In this document: positions 1 to 11,262 of the stretch, one piece after another
How the letters are laid out: each line of letters opens with the position of its first letter
Position numbering within the stretch: position 1 is the stretch's first letter
Origin: Desulfobacterales bacterium
GTDB lineage: Bacteria > Desulfobacterota > Desulfobacteria > Desulfobacterales > C00003060
Assembly (NCBI GenBank): GCA_023129535.1
Contig: JAGMBW010000126.1
Coordinates: 1-45,719 of the forward strand
Direction of reading: 5' to 3'
Length of the DNA stretch: 45,719 nucleotides
Made by a program: the position numbers and the translations under genes
The notes under the pieces: generated by a model
Database searches by the model: none
What the model was told of the DNA's origin: nothing
What the model saw: only the letters and a program-made list of their open reading frames with translations

Positions 1-119
1 GAGAGCCAAAATTAGAATTGCTGGATAGGGAGGTCGCAGGTTGACAATAGGGTTACGTAGTGGTAAAGAAATTCTTGATAATGTTAAACATACCCAGATG
101 CGGTGAAGGAGGCACGAAT

Positions 120-2582
120 ATGGCAATAGATCAGAAGGAGGCATTAGTCCTGTGGTTTGATGAGATAGGAATAAAGGACGTTCCCCTGGTGGGCGGGAAG
201 AACGCTTCACTGGGTGAGATGTATCAGGAACTTGTTCCAAAGGGGGTCAATATTCCAGACGGATTTGCCATAACAGCTCATGCCTATCGATATCTCATTA
301 AGAGTGCAGGGATCGAAGATGCTATTCGTGATTCCCTGGATGGACTCGACACACATGATATGAAGAACTTGCGGGAACGGGGAGAAAAAGCGCGAAGCAT
401 CATCAGGAATGCCGAGTTTCCGGCGGACCTTACCGAGGCCATCTTGCGGAGCTATGAAAAGTTGGAAGACAAATACGGCCCGGGTGTGGACGTTGCTGTC
501 CGATCGTCTGCAACGGCAGAGGATCTCCCTGACGCCTCATTTGCCGGGCAGCAGGAGACCTACCTCAACGTCCGGGGCAAAGAGGCCGTCATTGATGCCT
601 GCAAGCGCTGTTTTGCCAGCCTTTTTACAAATCGAGCTATCTCGTATCGTCAGGACAAAGGCTTTGGCCAGTTTGATGTCTATCTTTCTATAGGAGTCCA
701 AAAAATGATAAGGAGCGATGCGGCCAGTGCAGGCGTTACCTTTTCTATTGATACTGAGACCGGCTTTAAGGATGCTGTCTTTATCACCGCCTCTTATGGT
801 CTGGGGGAGAACGTGGTGAAGGGTGCTGTAAATCCTGACGATTACTACGTCTTTAAACCGACCTTGAAGGAGGGCAAGCGTCCCATTGTTGGGAAACAGG
901 CAGGGAGTAAACATATCAAGATGATCTATACTGATGATCCTGACAAACCGGTCAAGGATATCGAGACGACCACGGAGGAACGGAACCGATTTGTCCTTGA
1001 AGATGATGAGATCCTTCTCCTTGCGCGATGGACTTCTATTATAGAGGATCATTACTCTGAAAGGGCAGGGGAGTTCAGGCCCATGGATATCGAATGGGCC
1101 AAAGACGGCGATGGTGTGAGCGCCGGAACAGGCAAGCTTTTCATCGTGCAGGCAAGGCCGGAGACCGTTCATTCCCAAAAGAAGACTAATATACTTGAGA
1201 CCTATGTCCTTAAAGAGTCCGGAAAGGTCCTTATTACCGGGCAGGCTGTGGGGACTAAGATCGGCCATGGGGTGGCACACATAATCGAAGACAGCGAACA
1301 TATTGGTGAGTTCAAGAAGGGTGAAGTGCTCGTTACCACCATGACCGACCCTGACTGGGAGCCGATCATGAAGATTGCAGCAGCCATTGTGACTAACAAA
1401 GGTGGGCGCACCTGCCACGCTGCGATCATATCTCGCGAGCTCGGCATCCCGTGTCTCATAGGAACTGAACATGGTACCAAAAAGCTTTCTACTGGAGAAG
1501 GTGTTACGGTCTGTTGCGCAGAAGGGGAGACAGGAAAGGTCTATGATGGTCTTTTGAAGTTTGAGGTGGAACAGCTTGACGTTGAAAAGATTCCGGCAAC
1601 GCGGACAAAAATCATGATGAACGTCGGAATACCGGAAAACGCCTTTAGGGATGGTCAAATCCCAAATGACGGCGTGGGCCTTGCCAGGGAGGAGTTTATC
1701 ATCAACTCTCACATCGGGATACATCCCCTTGCCCTGATCCATTATGATGAGCTGAAGGAAAAGGCCCGGGATAATCCTGAGATTGCCCAGATCGTGGAAA
1801 AGATTGATGAGATGACTGCCACGCATCCTCTGGACAAGAAGGAATTTTTTATCAACAAGCTGACCAGGGGGATCGGCAGGATTGCTGCAGGGTTCTATCC
1901 GAATGACGTCATAGTTCGTTTGTCTGATTTCAAGACCAATGAATATGCCCAACTGGTGGGCGGCCATCTGTATGAGCCTGTGGAGAGTAATCCGATGATA
2001 GGGTGGCGAGGGGCCTCCCGATACTACGATGAGAAATTCAAGCCGGCTTTTGGCCTGGAGTGCGAAGCTATCTTGAAAGCAAGGAATGAGATGGGATTTA
2101 CGAATATAAAGGTGATGGTTCCTTTTTGCCGAACGCCAGAAGAGGGACGACGGGTGATCGAGACGATGAAGGAGTTTGGCCTGGTACAGGGCGAAAACGG
2201 CCTTGAGGTGTACGTGATGTGCGAGATTCCGAGCAATGTGATAAGCGCCGATGCGTTTGCCGACGTGTTCGACGGCTTTTCCATAGGCTCAAACGACCTG
2301 ACCCAATTGACCCTGGGACTCGACAGGGACTCTGATCTTGTGGCTCACATCTTTGATGAACGGAACCAGGCCGTGAAAGACATGATAAGAGACGTTATTC
2401 AGGTGGCGAAAAGGCGGGGAAAGAAGATCGGCATTTGTGGCCAGGCACCGAGCGATTTCCCGGAATTTGCCACTTTTTTGGTTGAATGCGGCATAGATTC
2501 CATGAGTCTCATCCCGGATACGGTGGTCAGGACCAGGTTGGCAGTGGCAAAGAAGGAGGAGGAAATGGGTATGGCACCTTAG
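120..2582 (+). CDS. ppsA: Phosphoenolpyruvate synthase (PEP-utilising enzyme)
   Basis: ORF 60..2582; likely start ATG at 120 preceded by AAGGAGG; N-term VPLVGGKNASLGEM, GGRTCHAAIISRELGIPCLIG swivelling-His motif, C-term GSNDLTQLTLGLDRD and GICGQAPSD. Confidence 0.95.
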   Translation: MAIDQKEALVLWFDEIGIKDVPLVGGKNASLGEMYQELVPKGVNIPDGFAITAHAYRYLIKSAGIEDAIRDSLDGLDTHDMKNLRERGEKARSIIRNAEFPADLTEAILRSYEKLEDKYGPGVDVAVRSSATAEDLPDASFAGQQETYLNVRGKEAVIDACKRCFASLFTNRAISYRQDKGFGQFDVYLSIGVQKMIRSDAASAGVTFSIDTETGFKDAVFITASYGLGENVVKGAVNPDDYYVFKPTLKEGKRPIVGKQAGSKHIKMIYTDDPDKPVKDIETTTEERNRFVLEDDEILLLARWTSIIEDHYSERAGEFRPMDIEWAKDGDGVSAGTGKLFIVQARPETVHSQKKTNILETYVLKESGKVLITGQAVGTKIGHGVAHIIEDSEHIGEFKKGEVLVTTMTDPDWEPIMKIAAAIVTNKGGRTCHAAIISRELGIPCLIGTEHGTKKLSTGEGVTVCCAEGETGKVYDGLLKFEVEQLDVEKIPATRTKIMMNVGIPENAFRDGQIPNDGVGLAREEFIINSHIGIHPLALIHYDELKEKARDNPEIAQIVEKIDEMTATHPLDKKEFFINKLTRGIGRIAAGFYPNDVIVRLSDFKTNEYAQLVGGHLYEPVESNPMIGWRGASRYYDEKFKPAFGLECEAILKARNEMGFTNIKVMVPFCRTPEEGRRVIETMKEFGLVQGENGLEVYVMCEIPSNVISADAFADVFDGFSIGSNDLTQLTLGLDRDSDLVAHIFDERNQAVKDMIRDVIQVAKRRGKKIGICGQAPSDFPEFATFLVECGIDSMSLIPDTVVRTRLAVAKKEEEMGMAP

Positions 2583-2584
2583 TA

Positions 2585-2620
2585 AAATCCCCCTAACCCC
2601 CTTTAGAAAAGGGGGAATGG
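2585..2620. repeat. CCCCCT/AGGGGG palindromic REP-like repeat
   Basis: aatccccctaaccccctttagaaaagggggaatgg; related copies at 9492-9575 and 18673-18760. Confidence 0.8.
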
Positions 2621-2644
2621 TTGAAAGTCCCCAATCACACGTCC

Positions 2645-5600
2645 TCACTCCTGCTTCTGGGGAAGGAGAAATTCTATTATTTTGATGGGGAGATTGAGAG
2701 TCCTTTCCATGACTCCCAAGAGCCCGGATCCCACGGCCGAGGCAGAAAGTGGTGTCACTGTCGGATCTCCCCAATCGCCCGTGACCTTAACGGGAATGGA
2801 AACGAGGGTCCCGCCGAGGATGTGGCTGACCAGAGGAATTTTTTTGAGTATGGAATCTACCGTTTTCAACGGCGCCACAAGCACCGTGAGATCCAGGTTC
2901 TTGTCGAGCAGATCAATATCACCCTCACACACAATTCCGATTGAAGAGCCATCAATGATCGCTTCATTTAACGCGAGCTTGCCATTCTGAAGATTTCCTT
3001 TAACCCTGATGGAATTGTAGGCAAATCCCTCCCCGACCACGTCAGGGAGCTTTCCCCTGAAGATCTCGGTAAGATTGAGAAGAGCGAAAATCTTCGCCAG
3101 CAGCCCATAGCGGTAAATTCGCCCATTACTCGAAACGAATTCCAGGTTCCCCCGGAGGGACCTGGCCAGATCTTGACTTTTTCCCTTCCCCATGATCTGG
3201 CCTTCAAAGTCAAACCTGCCCGTGACAGGTCCCTTTTTGTTTCCCAGGCAGGTGAGGGTTGTGTCCAATTCCTGGTCTCTGGAAACCGGTTTGAAATCGA
3301 CTTGCAGATCCTGGGGAGTAATTTTTAGAATCCCTGGAGTGGAAATGCCGCATAAATTGGCCTTAGTGATGGCAACCTCAAGCCTATCACGAAGAAAGGA
3401 GATATCGGCATGAAAAGGGCTCCAGGTGAAACCCCCATATTGGAAGTTTCCTGATTTCAGTCTGAGAATTCCTTTCACCGGCAGGCACCATGAGTATTCT
3501 GCCTGCTTAACATCTCTTTCTCTATTTTTGCTCTCCAGGATTTTTCTTACCTGGTCCCACTCAAGACCATCAGCCGAAAGATCCATATCGAGTAACAATC
3601 CTGCCGGTGACAAGCTCACATCTCCTCCAAGTGCAATGCGGCTGCCTTCCCCCCGTATGAGAATGGCCCCTGGAGGAAATGTGATAGAAAGCTTTTCCCG
3701 GGTTACATTGAATTTCCCTTGAGTCAGTGTGACCGGCCCAGAAAAGAGATCCGAATTCATGGCAAGATTTCCCACTTCGCCTGCTATTTGAAAGCGCCAG
3801 TTCCGGGGTCTCAAGAGTGGGCCTTTCAAGCTCGCTTCGGATATTGCAACTGTGCCTTTTACGGATTTGAAATCTTTGAGTTCATTGCTAAGCCTTTGAA
3901 ACGACGAAAGCCATGGATAGATTTCGTCCAGGGAGATCAAGAACTTGCCGGATAGGATGTCAAGGTGAGGCGCTTTCTCCCAGTCAAATTGGCCGCTAAG
4001 CTCACAAAAAGAGGACTTTCCCAACTTGCCGCACAGGTTTTCTGCATCGATTTTGTCCCCATCAGTGAAAAACCGCCCTCCGTCAATTTTTAAAAGATAC
4101 GGCATTCGCTCGTATCGGGCAGACAGATTCAATTCCGCAACATCGATGCTCGCTCTAAGAGAGGTTATACTTTCTCCCAGAACCAACCTTCCAAGAGCAT
4201 TGCCCCCAAGGACGGATGTGCGGGCCATTTCTTTTCGAAAGGTTTCATTCTTTATCAACGATTTGAGGAAAGGCGGGACTTCAACCAGATCAGCCTTTAC
4301 CACCATTTCCAGATGAAAAGGATCGTTCTCGCCTTTCAGGCCCCACCTCAATATCCCTTCACGACCCCGGGAGTTCTCCAACCGTGCCTCAAGATTTTTC
4401 CCTTCAAGAATGCCCTGCGAAATGACTACATCCCCACTAACGCCCTTAAAATCCATATCAGCTTCCGGGACGGATATCTTTCCCTCACGGATGCTCCCCT
4501 TGATGAGCATATTTTCAATCTGTGCCAGATCAGCCACCGAATTCCCATGAGCGTGAAAAGTGATCAGCGGTACTGTGCCGCCTTTGAGAATGTCAAAAAT
4601 CTCCTGTGTGATGGGAATATTCCCTGCCACGGCCAGGGCTGCTTCCCGGGTCGAATGAACATCCACTTTTGTACCTTCCAGTTCCAGGCTCACCCGCGGA
4701 GAGGTTTGATCCATAACCAATTTTCCGCTTATATTGAGTTGAGGATAATCAAGATTGAGTTCCGCAAGAGAAACTATTGTCTTGTTCTGATCCATATGAA
4801 AACCGGCTTTCAGGCTCTTCCCTTTTACGACACATCTCTGATTTTCCTGTTGCAGGGTCAGATACGGTATAGAACCCTTCAACTCTGCCTGAAGTGCCTT
4901 AAGCCCATCCGTCTTGAAATTGAGGGTCAGATTCACTTGCGAATCCCCAACTCGTTGGGGGCCGGGGCGTAAAAGGTATGCAGTCAGCGCTTGAGGTCGG
5001 AAGTGAGTCAAATCAATACGTAGATTGCTTTTCAGATCCCTCGAATCCAACCACCCTTTCAAGGAAAGGCTTTCCCAGAGGTTCGATTTACAGGTGAAAT
5101 CGATTTTGAGTTTGTTTGGCGGGAGATCGACGTGTGCGCGGATATCCTGGAACCAAAAAATCGATCTATTCTTCTCGGAAAGACTTAGCCTGCCTCCTTC
5201 CACCTGTACGACGAGGCCTGACGCTTTCAATGCCGCAAAAGCAAGAACGGGAACGGCTTTTTCCTTAATGGTTGCCAAAGAGAATGCCTTCAGTCTCTCA
5301 TTGTTTTTCTCCGGCCTTTCGGGCAGCTTCATTTTCACGTCAGGGGCTTGAACCTTGAGCACGGCGATCCGCACTCTGCCGGTGAGGAGGGACAAGATCT
5401 CAGGATAAATCGTCACGGACTCAGCATCTCCAGTGAGTTTTCCCGGGATTGATACGCTTGCCTGGTGGACCAGCACACGGAGACGTGGAAAAAATGAGAG
5501 ATCAACCTTATGGAATTCCACCTGGCCTCCCACTGTCCGGGAAAGATTGGCCAAGATCTTTCCCTTCACGGGTTGCAAGTTGATTAACTTAGGCAAAAGA

Positions 5601-5689
5601 AGCAATAGGGCTAACAGGAGGATCAAAATCGTTCCCGTACTTCCTATTACCCAGAGAGTTATCTTTTTATATCTACTCATTGAGGGCAT
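2645..5689 (-). CDS. AsmA-like / DUF3971-type large envelope protein
   Basis: 1014 aa, single N-terminal TM segment (LWVIGSTGTILILLLALLLLLPKL), repetitive beta-rich body with a C-terminal AsmA-like region. Confidence 0.75.
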   Translation of the reverse strand: MPSMSRYKKITLWVIGSTGTILILLLALLLLLPKLINLQPVKGKILANLSRTVGGQVEFHKVDLSFFPRLRVLVHQASVSIPGKLTGDAESVTIYPEILSLLTGRVRIAVLKVQAPDVKMKLPERPEKNNERLKAFSLATIKEKAVPVLAFAALKASGLVVQVEGGRLSLSEKNRSIFWFQDIRAHVDLPPNKLKIDFTCKSNLWESLSLKGWLDSRDLKSNLRIDLTHFRPQALTAYLLRPGPQRVGDSQVNLTLNFKTDGLKALQAELKGSIPYLTLQQENQRCVVKGKSLKAGFHMDQNKTIVSLAELNLDYPQLNISGKLVMDQTSPRVSLELEGTKVDVHSTREAALAVAGNIPITQEIFDILKGGTVPLITFHAHGNSVADLAQIENMLIKGSIREGKISVPEADMDFKGVSGDVVISQGILEGKNLEARLENSRGREGILRWGLKGENDPFHLEMVVKADLVEVPPFLKSLIKNETFRKEMARTSVLGGNALGRLVLGESITSLRASIDVAELNLSARYERMPYLLKIDGGRFFTDGDKIDAENLCGKLGKSSFCELSGQFDWEKAPHLDILSGKFLISLDEIYPWLSSFQRLSNELKDFKSVKGTVAISEASLKGPLLRPRNWRFQIAGEVGNLAMNSDLFSGPVTLTQGKFNVTREKLSITFPPGAILIRGEGSRIALGGDVSLSPAGLLLDMDLSADGLEWDQVRKILESKNRERDVKQAEYSWCLPVKGILRLKSGNFQYGGFTWSPFHADISFLRDRLEVAITKANLCGISTPGILKITPQDLQVDFKPVSRDQELDTTLTCLGNKKGPVTGRFDFEGQIMGKGKSQDLARSLRGNLEFVSSNGRIYRYGLLAKIFALLNLTEIFRGKLPDVVGEGFAYNSIRVKGNLQNGKLALNEAIIDGSSIGIVCEGDIDLLDKNLDLTVLVAPLKTVDSILKKIPLVSHILGGTLVSIPVKVTGDWGDPTVTPLSASAVGSGLLGVMERTLNLPIKIIEFLLPQKQE

Positions 5690-5783
5690 CCAGGATTTTT
5701 ACTCCTTTAAAACAGCTTGCAAGATGCTAACAGATACAACAGGATGGAAGTGCTCAGCGACTGGATTCTCTCGACGTGTGCTG

Positions 5784-5989
5784 AACTTAGGGGCTTCGCC
5801 CCAATTGGAGTATTGGAGTGATGGGTTGGGAGCGGCTTTCAGCCGTGATTTCGTGTCCGTTGCCCGTGTCCGTTTTTAGTGTTTCCTGTTTGGTGCCGAC
5901 TGCTTACTGCCTACTGCCTACTGCCTACTGCTTACTGATTCCGCATAGCGCCTGTCGGCTTGAGGACATCCCCGCAATCCGCAATCCAT

Positions 5990-5991
<2 letters not shown>
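5784..5991. repeat. Mosaic of repeat modules (GGGGC hairpin, GGAGTNNT, GGGAGCGGCTTTCAGCCG, CTACTGC x ~5, CGCAATC)
   Basis: Direct reading; several modules recur elsewhere in the window. Confidence 0.8.
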
Positions 5992-7246
<1,255 letters not shown>

Positions 7247-7262
7247 TCAAACCTTCCTTTCG

Positions 7263-7320
7263 TTGGCCCGTTTAGCCCGTTTAGCCGGTTTGGCCCGTGG
7301 GAGCGGCTTCTAGCCGCGAG
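7263..7320. repeat. 9-mer array (AGCCCGTTT-type) followed by GGGAGCGGCTTCTAGCCGCGA module
   Basis: ggcccgttt agcccgttt agccggttt ggcccgtgg; the module also occurs at 5828-5848. Confidence 0.75.
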
Positions 7321-7361
7321 CCCCTTGAGCCCGTTTGCCTTGAGCTTTGAGCTTTCTGTAA

Positions 7362-7504
7362 GTTCTCAAAAAGTTCGGTTTTTTTCGTCATTGCGAGCGA
7401 AGCGAAGCAATCTCTTTGATAGCGGTGAGATTGCTTCGTCGCTAACGCTCCTCGCAATGACAGGAAATCGCAGTTTCAGGGAATTACCCGAGCTTTTTGA
7501 GAAG
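7362..7504. repeat. MITE-like nested palindrome containing the CATTGCGAGCGAAGCGAAGCAATCT / AGATTGCTTCGTCGC...CTCGCAATGACA repeat
   Basis: Outer arms GTTCTCAAAAAGTTCGG / CCGAGCTTTTTGAGAAG; inner long inverted repeat. Confidence 0.8.
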
Positions 7505-7514
7505 ATACAGCTTC

Positions 7515-7590
7515 CTCACTTTCTCACCGGCTCACTTTCTCACCGGCTCACCGGCTCACTGCTTACTCCTTACTGCCTACTGCCTACTTA
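7515..7590. repeat. CTCACCGG/CTCACTTT 8-mer array grading into a 7-mer CTACTGC array
   Basis: Direct reading. Confidence 0.8.
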
Positions 7591-8790
7591 TTCCCTGCTC
7601 CGCGCTGCCTTTTTCCTGGACTTCTTTATGCCTGCCTTTTCTATCAGCACGTCCACCATATTAGTCTTTTCCCATGTAAAGTCTTCATCATCGCGGCCGA
7701 AGTGTCCATAGCAGGCAGTTTTTTTGTAAATTGGTCGCAGGAGGTTCAAATATTCAATGATCGGTGCGGGCCTAAGGTCAAACACCTCGTTGACAATTTC
7801 GCAGATCCGCTTTCGGGGAATCACTTCAGTCTTGTAGGTATCAACCAGTACGGAAACAGGCCGCGCCACGCCGATAGAATAGGCGAGCTGCACTTCGCAT
7901 TTTGTGGCTAATTCGGCTGCTACAATGTTCTTTGCAACATGTCTTGCCATGTAAGAGGCGCTCCGGTCCACTTTCGACGGGTCCTTACCTGAGAAGCAGC
8001 CCCCACCGTGACTTCCCTGGCCACCGTAAGTATCCACAATAATCTTTCGACCAGTTAGGCCAGTATCCCCCATTGGGCCTCCGACCACGAAACGTCCCGT
8101 TGTATTGATGAAATACTTGGTGTCGCCGTCCATCATACGCCTCGGTATGACCTTCTTGATGACCTCCTCGATAATTGCCTCCTTTAACTCTGAATAGGAG
8201 ATGTCGGGGCTGTGCTGTGCTGCAATGACAATCGCTTCCACCCGTTTAGGCTTGCCATTTTCATATTCAATGGTGATCTGTGACTTGCCGTCCGGGCGAA
8301 GGAAATGAAGTGACCCGTTCTTGCGGACTTCTGCCAGTCGCATCGTCAGCTTGTGGGCATAAGATATTGGCATGGGCATCAGTTCAGGGGTTTCATTGCA
8401 CGCATAGCCAAACATGAGGCCTTGATCACCAGCTCCCTGCTCCTTGAAAAGGCCTTTTCCGTTTACACCTTGCGCAATGTCAACAGACTGCTGATCAATG
8501 CTGGTTACCACGGCACATGTCTTCCAGTCAAAACCCATGCTTGAAGAATTGTATCCGATATCGCGAATTGTGTCCCTGATGATCTGAGGCATATCTACGT
8601 AACACCCAGTGGTGATCTCTCCGGAGATAAAGGCAAGACCCGTGGTTACAAGGGTTTCGCAAGCAACCCGTCCCTTCGGGTCAGTCTCTATGATTGCGTC
8701 CAAGATGGCATCCGATATTTGATCGGCCACTTTATCAGGGTGCCCTTCGGTCACTGATTCTGAGGTAAATAAGTAGTCTCTTTTGCTCAT
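7588..8790 (-). CDS. metK: S-adenosylmethionine synthetase
   Basis: 400 aa; [50 protein letters not shown] upstream. Confidence 0.97.
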   Translation of the reverse strand: MSKRDYLFTSESVTEGHPDKVADQISDAILDAIIETDPKGRVACETLVTTGLAFISGEITTGCYVDMPQIIRDTIRDIGYNSSSMGFDWKTCAVVTSIDQQSVDIAQGVNGKGLFKEQGAGDQGLMFGYACNETPELMPMPISYAHKLTMRLAEVRKNGSLHFLRPDGKSQITIEYENGKPKRVEAIVIAAQHSPDISYSELKEAIIEEVIKKVIPRRMMDGDTKYFINTTGRFVVGGPMGDTGLTGRKIIVDTYGGQGSHGGGCFSGKDPSKVDRSASYMARHVAKNIVAAELATKCEVQLAYSIGVARPVSVLVDTYKTEVIPRKRICEIVNEVFDLRPAPIIEYLNLLRPIYKKTACYGHFGRDDEDFTWEKTNMVDVLIEKAGIKKSRKKAARSRE

Positions 8791-8876
8791 CCGTCCTCCT
8801 TATGCGTCCTGGAATTTCTACAACCTATTGAAATCATATGCCTTTTAGTGGCAATCGATTTATGCCGAGCATTTAC

Positions 8877-8936
8877 GTTATTAGTTATTCGTTATTAGTT
8901 ATTCGAATAACAATTAACGAATAACAAATAACAATT
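8877..8936. repeat. 7-mer inverted array GTTATTA/GTTATTC facing GAATAAC/AATTAAC
   Basis: gttattagttattcgttattagttattc|gaataacaattaacgaataacaaataac. Confidence 0.85.
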
Positions 8937-8940
8937 GTGC

Positions 8941-9003
8941 CCATCACTCCATCACTCCAGTACCCCATTACTCCAAGGCTCCATGTGGGGCAAAGCCCCT
9001 AAG
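8941..9003. repeat. GGAGTNNT array (minus orientation) plus GGGGCAAAGCCCCTAAG hairpin
   Basis: ccatcactccatcactccagtacc...ccatgtggggcaaagcccctaag. Confidence 0.8.
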
Positions 9004-9346
9004 TTTTTTTGTTGTTCCTATCCACAAAGATGATTGCAGGCTCAAAGTCTGCCAGGTTCTCGTCATCTATAGTTGTATAACAGGTAATAATAATTAAGTC
9101 CCCCTGTGCCCCTTTTCGGGCTGCTGCACCCTTCAGGGCAATGGTCCCTGAGCCCGGTGCCTCCTCTATTGCATAGGTCTCGAATCGTTCACCGTTGTTG
9201 ATGTTATACACTTGAACCAGCTCGTAAGGCAGGATGTTTGCCGCCTTCATCAGGTCGGTATCGATCCCCAGGCTCCCTTCATAGTTCAGTTCAACCTCGG
9301 TCACCGTAGCCCTGTGGATCTTTGATTTCAAAAAGGTACGAATCAT
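8999..9346 (-). CDS. panD: Aspartate 1-decarboxylase
   Basis: 115 aa; KSKIHRATVTEVELNYEGSLGID with the pyruvoyl Gly-Ser cleavage site. Confidence 0.93.
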   Translation of the reverse strand: MIRTFLKSKIHRATVTEVELNYEGSLGIDTDLMKAANILPYELVQVYNINNGERFETYAIEEAPGSGTIALKGAAARKGAQGDLIIITCYTTIDDENLADFEPAIIFVDRNNKKT

Positions 9347-9388
9347 AGGAATTGAATATTGTCGATTGTATATTGAAGGATTAAACGA

Positions 9389-9468
9389 CTACCTGCTAAA
9401 GTAGGTAGATTTAAATTACGACTGAAAGTCGGTCATTTCGGCTGAAGCCGATTAATCGTCTGAGACAT
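9389..9468. repeat. Cluster of three short hairpins with conserved purine-rich loop (CTAAAG/CTGAAAG/CTGAAG)
   Basis: CTACCTGCTAAAGTAGGTAG, CGACTGAAAGTCG, CGGCTGAAGCCG; related TTCGCCTGAAAGGCGAA at 9639-9655. Confidence 0.75.
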
Positions 9469-9491
9469 TGGAGCACCTTTCCCGAACATTC

Positions 9492-9575
9492 AAAAATCCC
9501 CCCCAACCCCCCTTTACCAAAGGGGGGAGCCAAGAAAATCCCCCTTTACCAAAGGGGGATTTAGGGGGATTTTCG
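9492..9575. repeat. Double CCCCCCTTTACCAAAGGGGGG palindromic repeat
   Basis: Two adjacent near-identical palindromes. Confidence 0.85.
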
Positions 9576-9709
9576 GCAGTGGCAAACACTCCGGCTTCTT
9601 ATACCTCTTACAATATGAACCTAAACTTGCTAAAGCTTTTCGCCTGAAAGGCGAAGGTTTTGAACCTGGCGAATGGAAAAATAAACAGTGAACAATCAAT
9701 TTTCAATAG

Positions 9710-10576
9710 TCAATTTTCAATTGGTTCCAATATAGTATTATCTATCAAACGCGTCTTGCCGACCCATACGGCCAGGGCTATCAGGGTTGGGCCGTCAACG
9801 CGGTCAACGTTCTTGAGGGTTTCCGGGTCGCATAGGGCGACATATTCGATTTTCGTATAAGGATAGGAGCGGATAAGCTCTGATGCCTCATGGATGAGTT
9901 GGCTGGCATCCCTCACGCCCTGAGCTACGTTTTTTTCGGCCTGTTGAACGGCCTGAAAGAGAGACAGGGCAGACTCCCTTTCCTCTTCTGAGAGATAGGC
10001 GTTTCGGGAGCTCATAGCGAGACCGTCTGGTTCTCGTACAATAGGGACCCCAATGATCCTTATATCAAAATGCAAATCACGCACCATGCGCCGGATAATA
10101 ACGAGCTGCTGGTAGTCCTTTTCGCCAAAAATGGCCACGTGCGGTTTGACTATGTTAAAGAGCTTGGTTACCACCGTGGCCACACCACGGAAATGGCCAG
10201 GCCTCGATGCGCTACAAAGGTAGCGAGGAAGCAGCTCCAGATCAACATACGTCTGGTACGCTGTGTCATACATGGCCTCGGCCTCAGGGGCAAAGATGAT
10301 ATCGACGCCCTCGGACGCGGCCAGACGCACGTCCCGATCCAGATCCCGAGGGTAGGCCTGAAAGTCTTCTGCTGGGCCAAACTGTGTGGGGTTGACAAAG
10401 ATGCTTATGATCAGGGTGTCTCCATGTTCTCGCCCCTCACGCACGAGGCCCAGATGACCCTCGTGCATGTAACCCATGGTGGGAACAAAAGCAATGGTCT
10501 TGCCTGTCTGCAGCAAGCGCCTTGCCTGTTGCTGCATGTGATCTATGGCTGTGATAATCTGAATGTGGCCCTCCAC
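9710..10576 (-). CDS. panC: Pantothenate synthetase
   Basis: VPTMGYMHEGHLGLVREGR motif; probable GTG start at 10576 (ORF extends to 10612); stop lies in a GATTGA-like repeat (EPIEN*). Confidence 0.93.
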   Translation of the reverse strand: MEGHIQIITAIDHMQQQARRLLQTGKTIAFVPTMGYMHEGHLGLVREGREHGDTLIISIFVNPTQFGPAEDFQAYPRDLDRDVRLAASEGVDIIFAPEAEAMYDTAYQTYVDLELLPRYLCSASRPGHFRGVATVVTKLFNIVKPHVAIFGEKDYQQLVIIRRMVRDLHFDIRIIGVPIVREPDGLAMSSRNAYLSEEERESALSLFQAVQQAEKNVAQGVRDASQLIHEASELIRSYPYTKIEYVALCDPETLKNVDRVDGPTLIALAVWVGKTRLIDNTILEPIEN

Positions 10577-10643
10577 GCGCAAAAATGAATATTTTAATCC
10601 TCCACTTTGCAAATGTCAACTTATACCTTCCGACAGTACAACG

Positions 10644-11076
10644 ATATACTCTGGTTACAATGCTCTGCGTTGTAACCCTGGCCCAGACCCCTGGCCCAGA
10701 CCCTGGCCCAGACCGGGATTATAGGCTTACTAGATCAATTTAAGCGAGTCGCGCCAGGGCGGGCCTGGCTTATAGGCTCAATCGGCTGACCTGAGCACAC
10801 AGCACCCTGTAGACTTAGCAAGCTGATTCGAGCACGTCGCGTCAGGGCAGGCTGGACTATGGCCTTAGCAGACTGATTGGTATACGTTCCCACGCAGAGC
10901 ATGGGAACGAGAATCAATATACTCTGGTTACAATGCTCTGCGTTGTAACCGAACCGCCGGACGCTCTGCGTCCAATACGTGTAGCTACTTACTCGGCGCA
11001 GCGCAGAGCGCCTATCGGTATACGTTCCCACGCAGAGCATGGGAACGAGAATAGGGCCCAAAATTGGAATTGCTGG
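10644..11076. repeat. Repeat cluster: two hairpin types each in 2 copies, 3x CTGGCCCAGACC tandem, ~70-bp degenerate direct repeat, CCAAAATTGGAATTGCTGG
   Basis: GGTTACAATGCTCTGCGTTGTAACC near 10653 and 10926; CGTTCCCACGCAGAGCATGGGAACG near 10885 and 11024. Confidence 0.85.
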
Positions 11077-11262
11077 TGAATACTTGGCGAGCTTGCAGAT
11101 ATAGGCCGGGATATGGTATTGCTCACATTGAGAAATCAGGAAGCAATTGTTGAAGAAATATAAAATCACAAAAAACAACACCCAATCAAATGAAGTATTT
11201 TTTACTCAATTTGGGTATTAGTAACATAACACGAGCCGACGATATTTGCCCACGGAGGAGTT

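Noticed and set aside
537-1967. 476-aa antisense ORF inside ppsA
   Set aside because: Fully antisense to a strongly conserved ppsA; no recognisable domains; typical shadow ORF.
2289-2774. 161-aa minus-strand ORF spanning the ppsA end and AsmA 3' region
   Set aside because: Antisense to ppsA, reads through the CCCCCT repeat (IPPFLKGVRGI); no domain.
7325-7711. 128-aa ORF SLRAKRSNLF...SLTLLAMT
   Set aside because: Spurious translation of the CATTGCGAGCGAAGCGAAGCAATC repeat and the CTCACCGG array; overlaps metK antisense.
8791-8876. SAM/SAH riboswitch upstream of metK or ahcY
   Set aside because: No recognisable SAM-I/II or SAH consensus or pairing in the leaders; only repeats are present.
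10735-11181. 148-aa minus-strand ORF containing ILVPMLCVGTYT twice
   Set aside because: Translation of the hairpin repeats themselves; a commonly seen spurious protein type.
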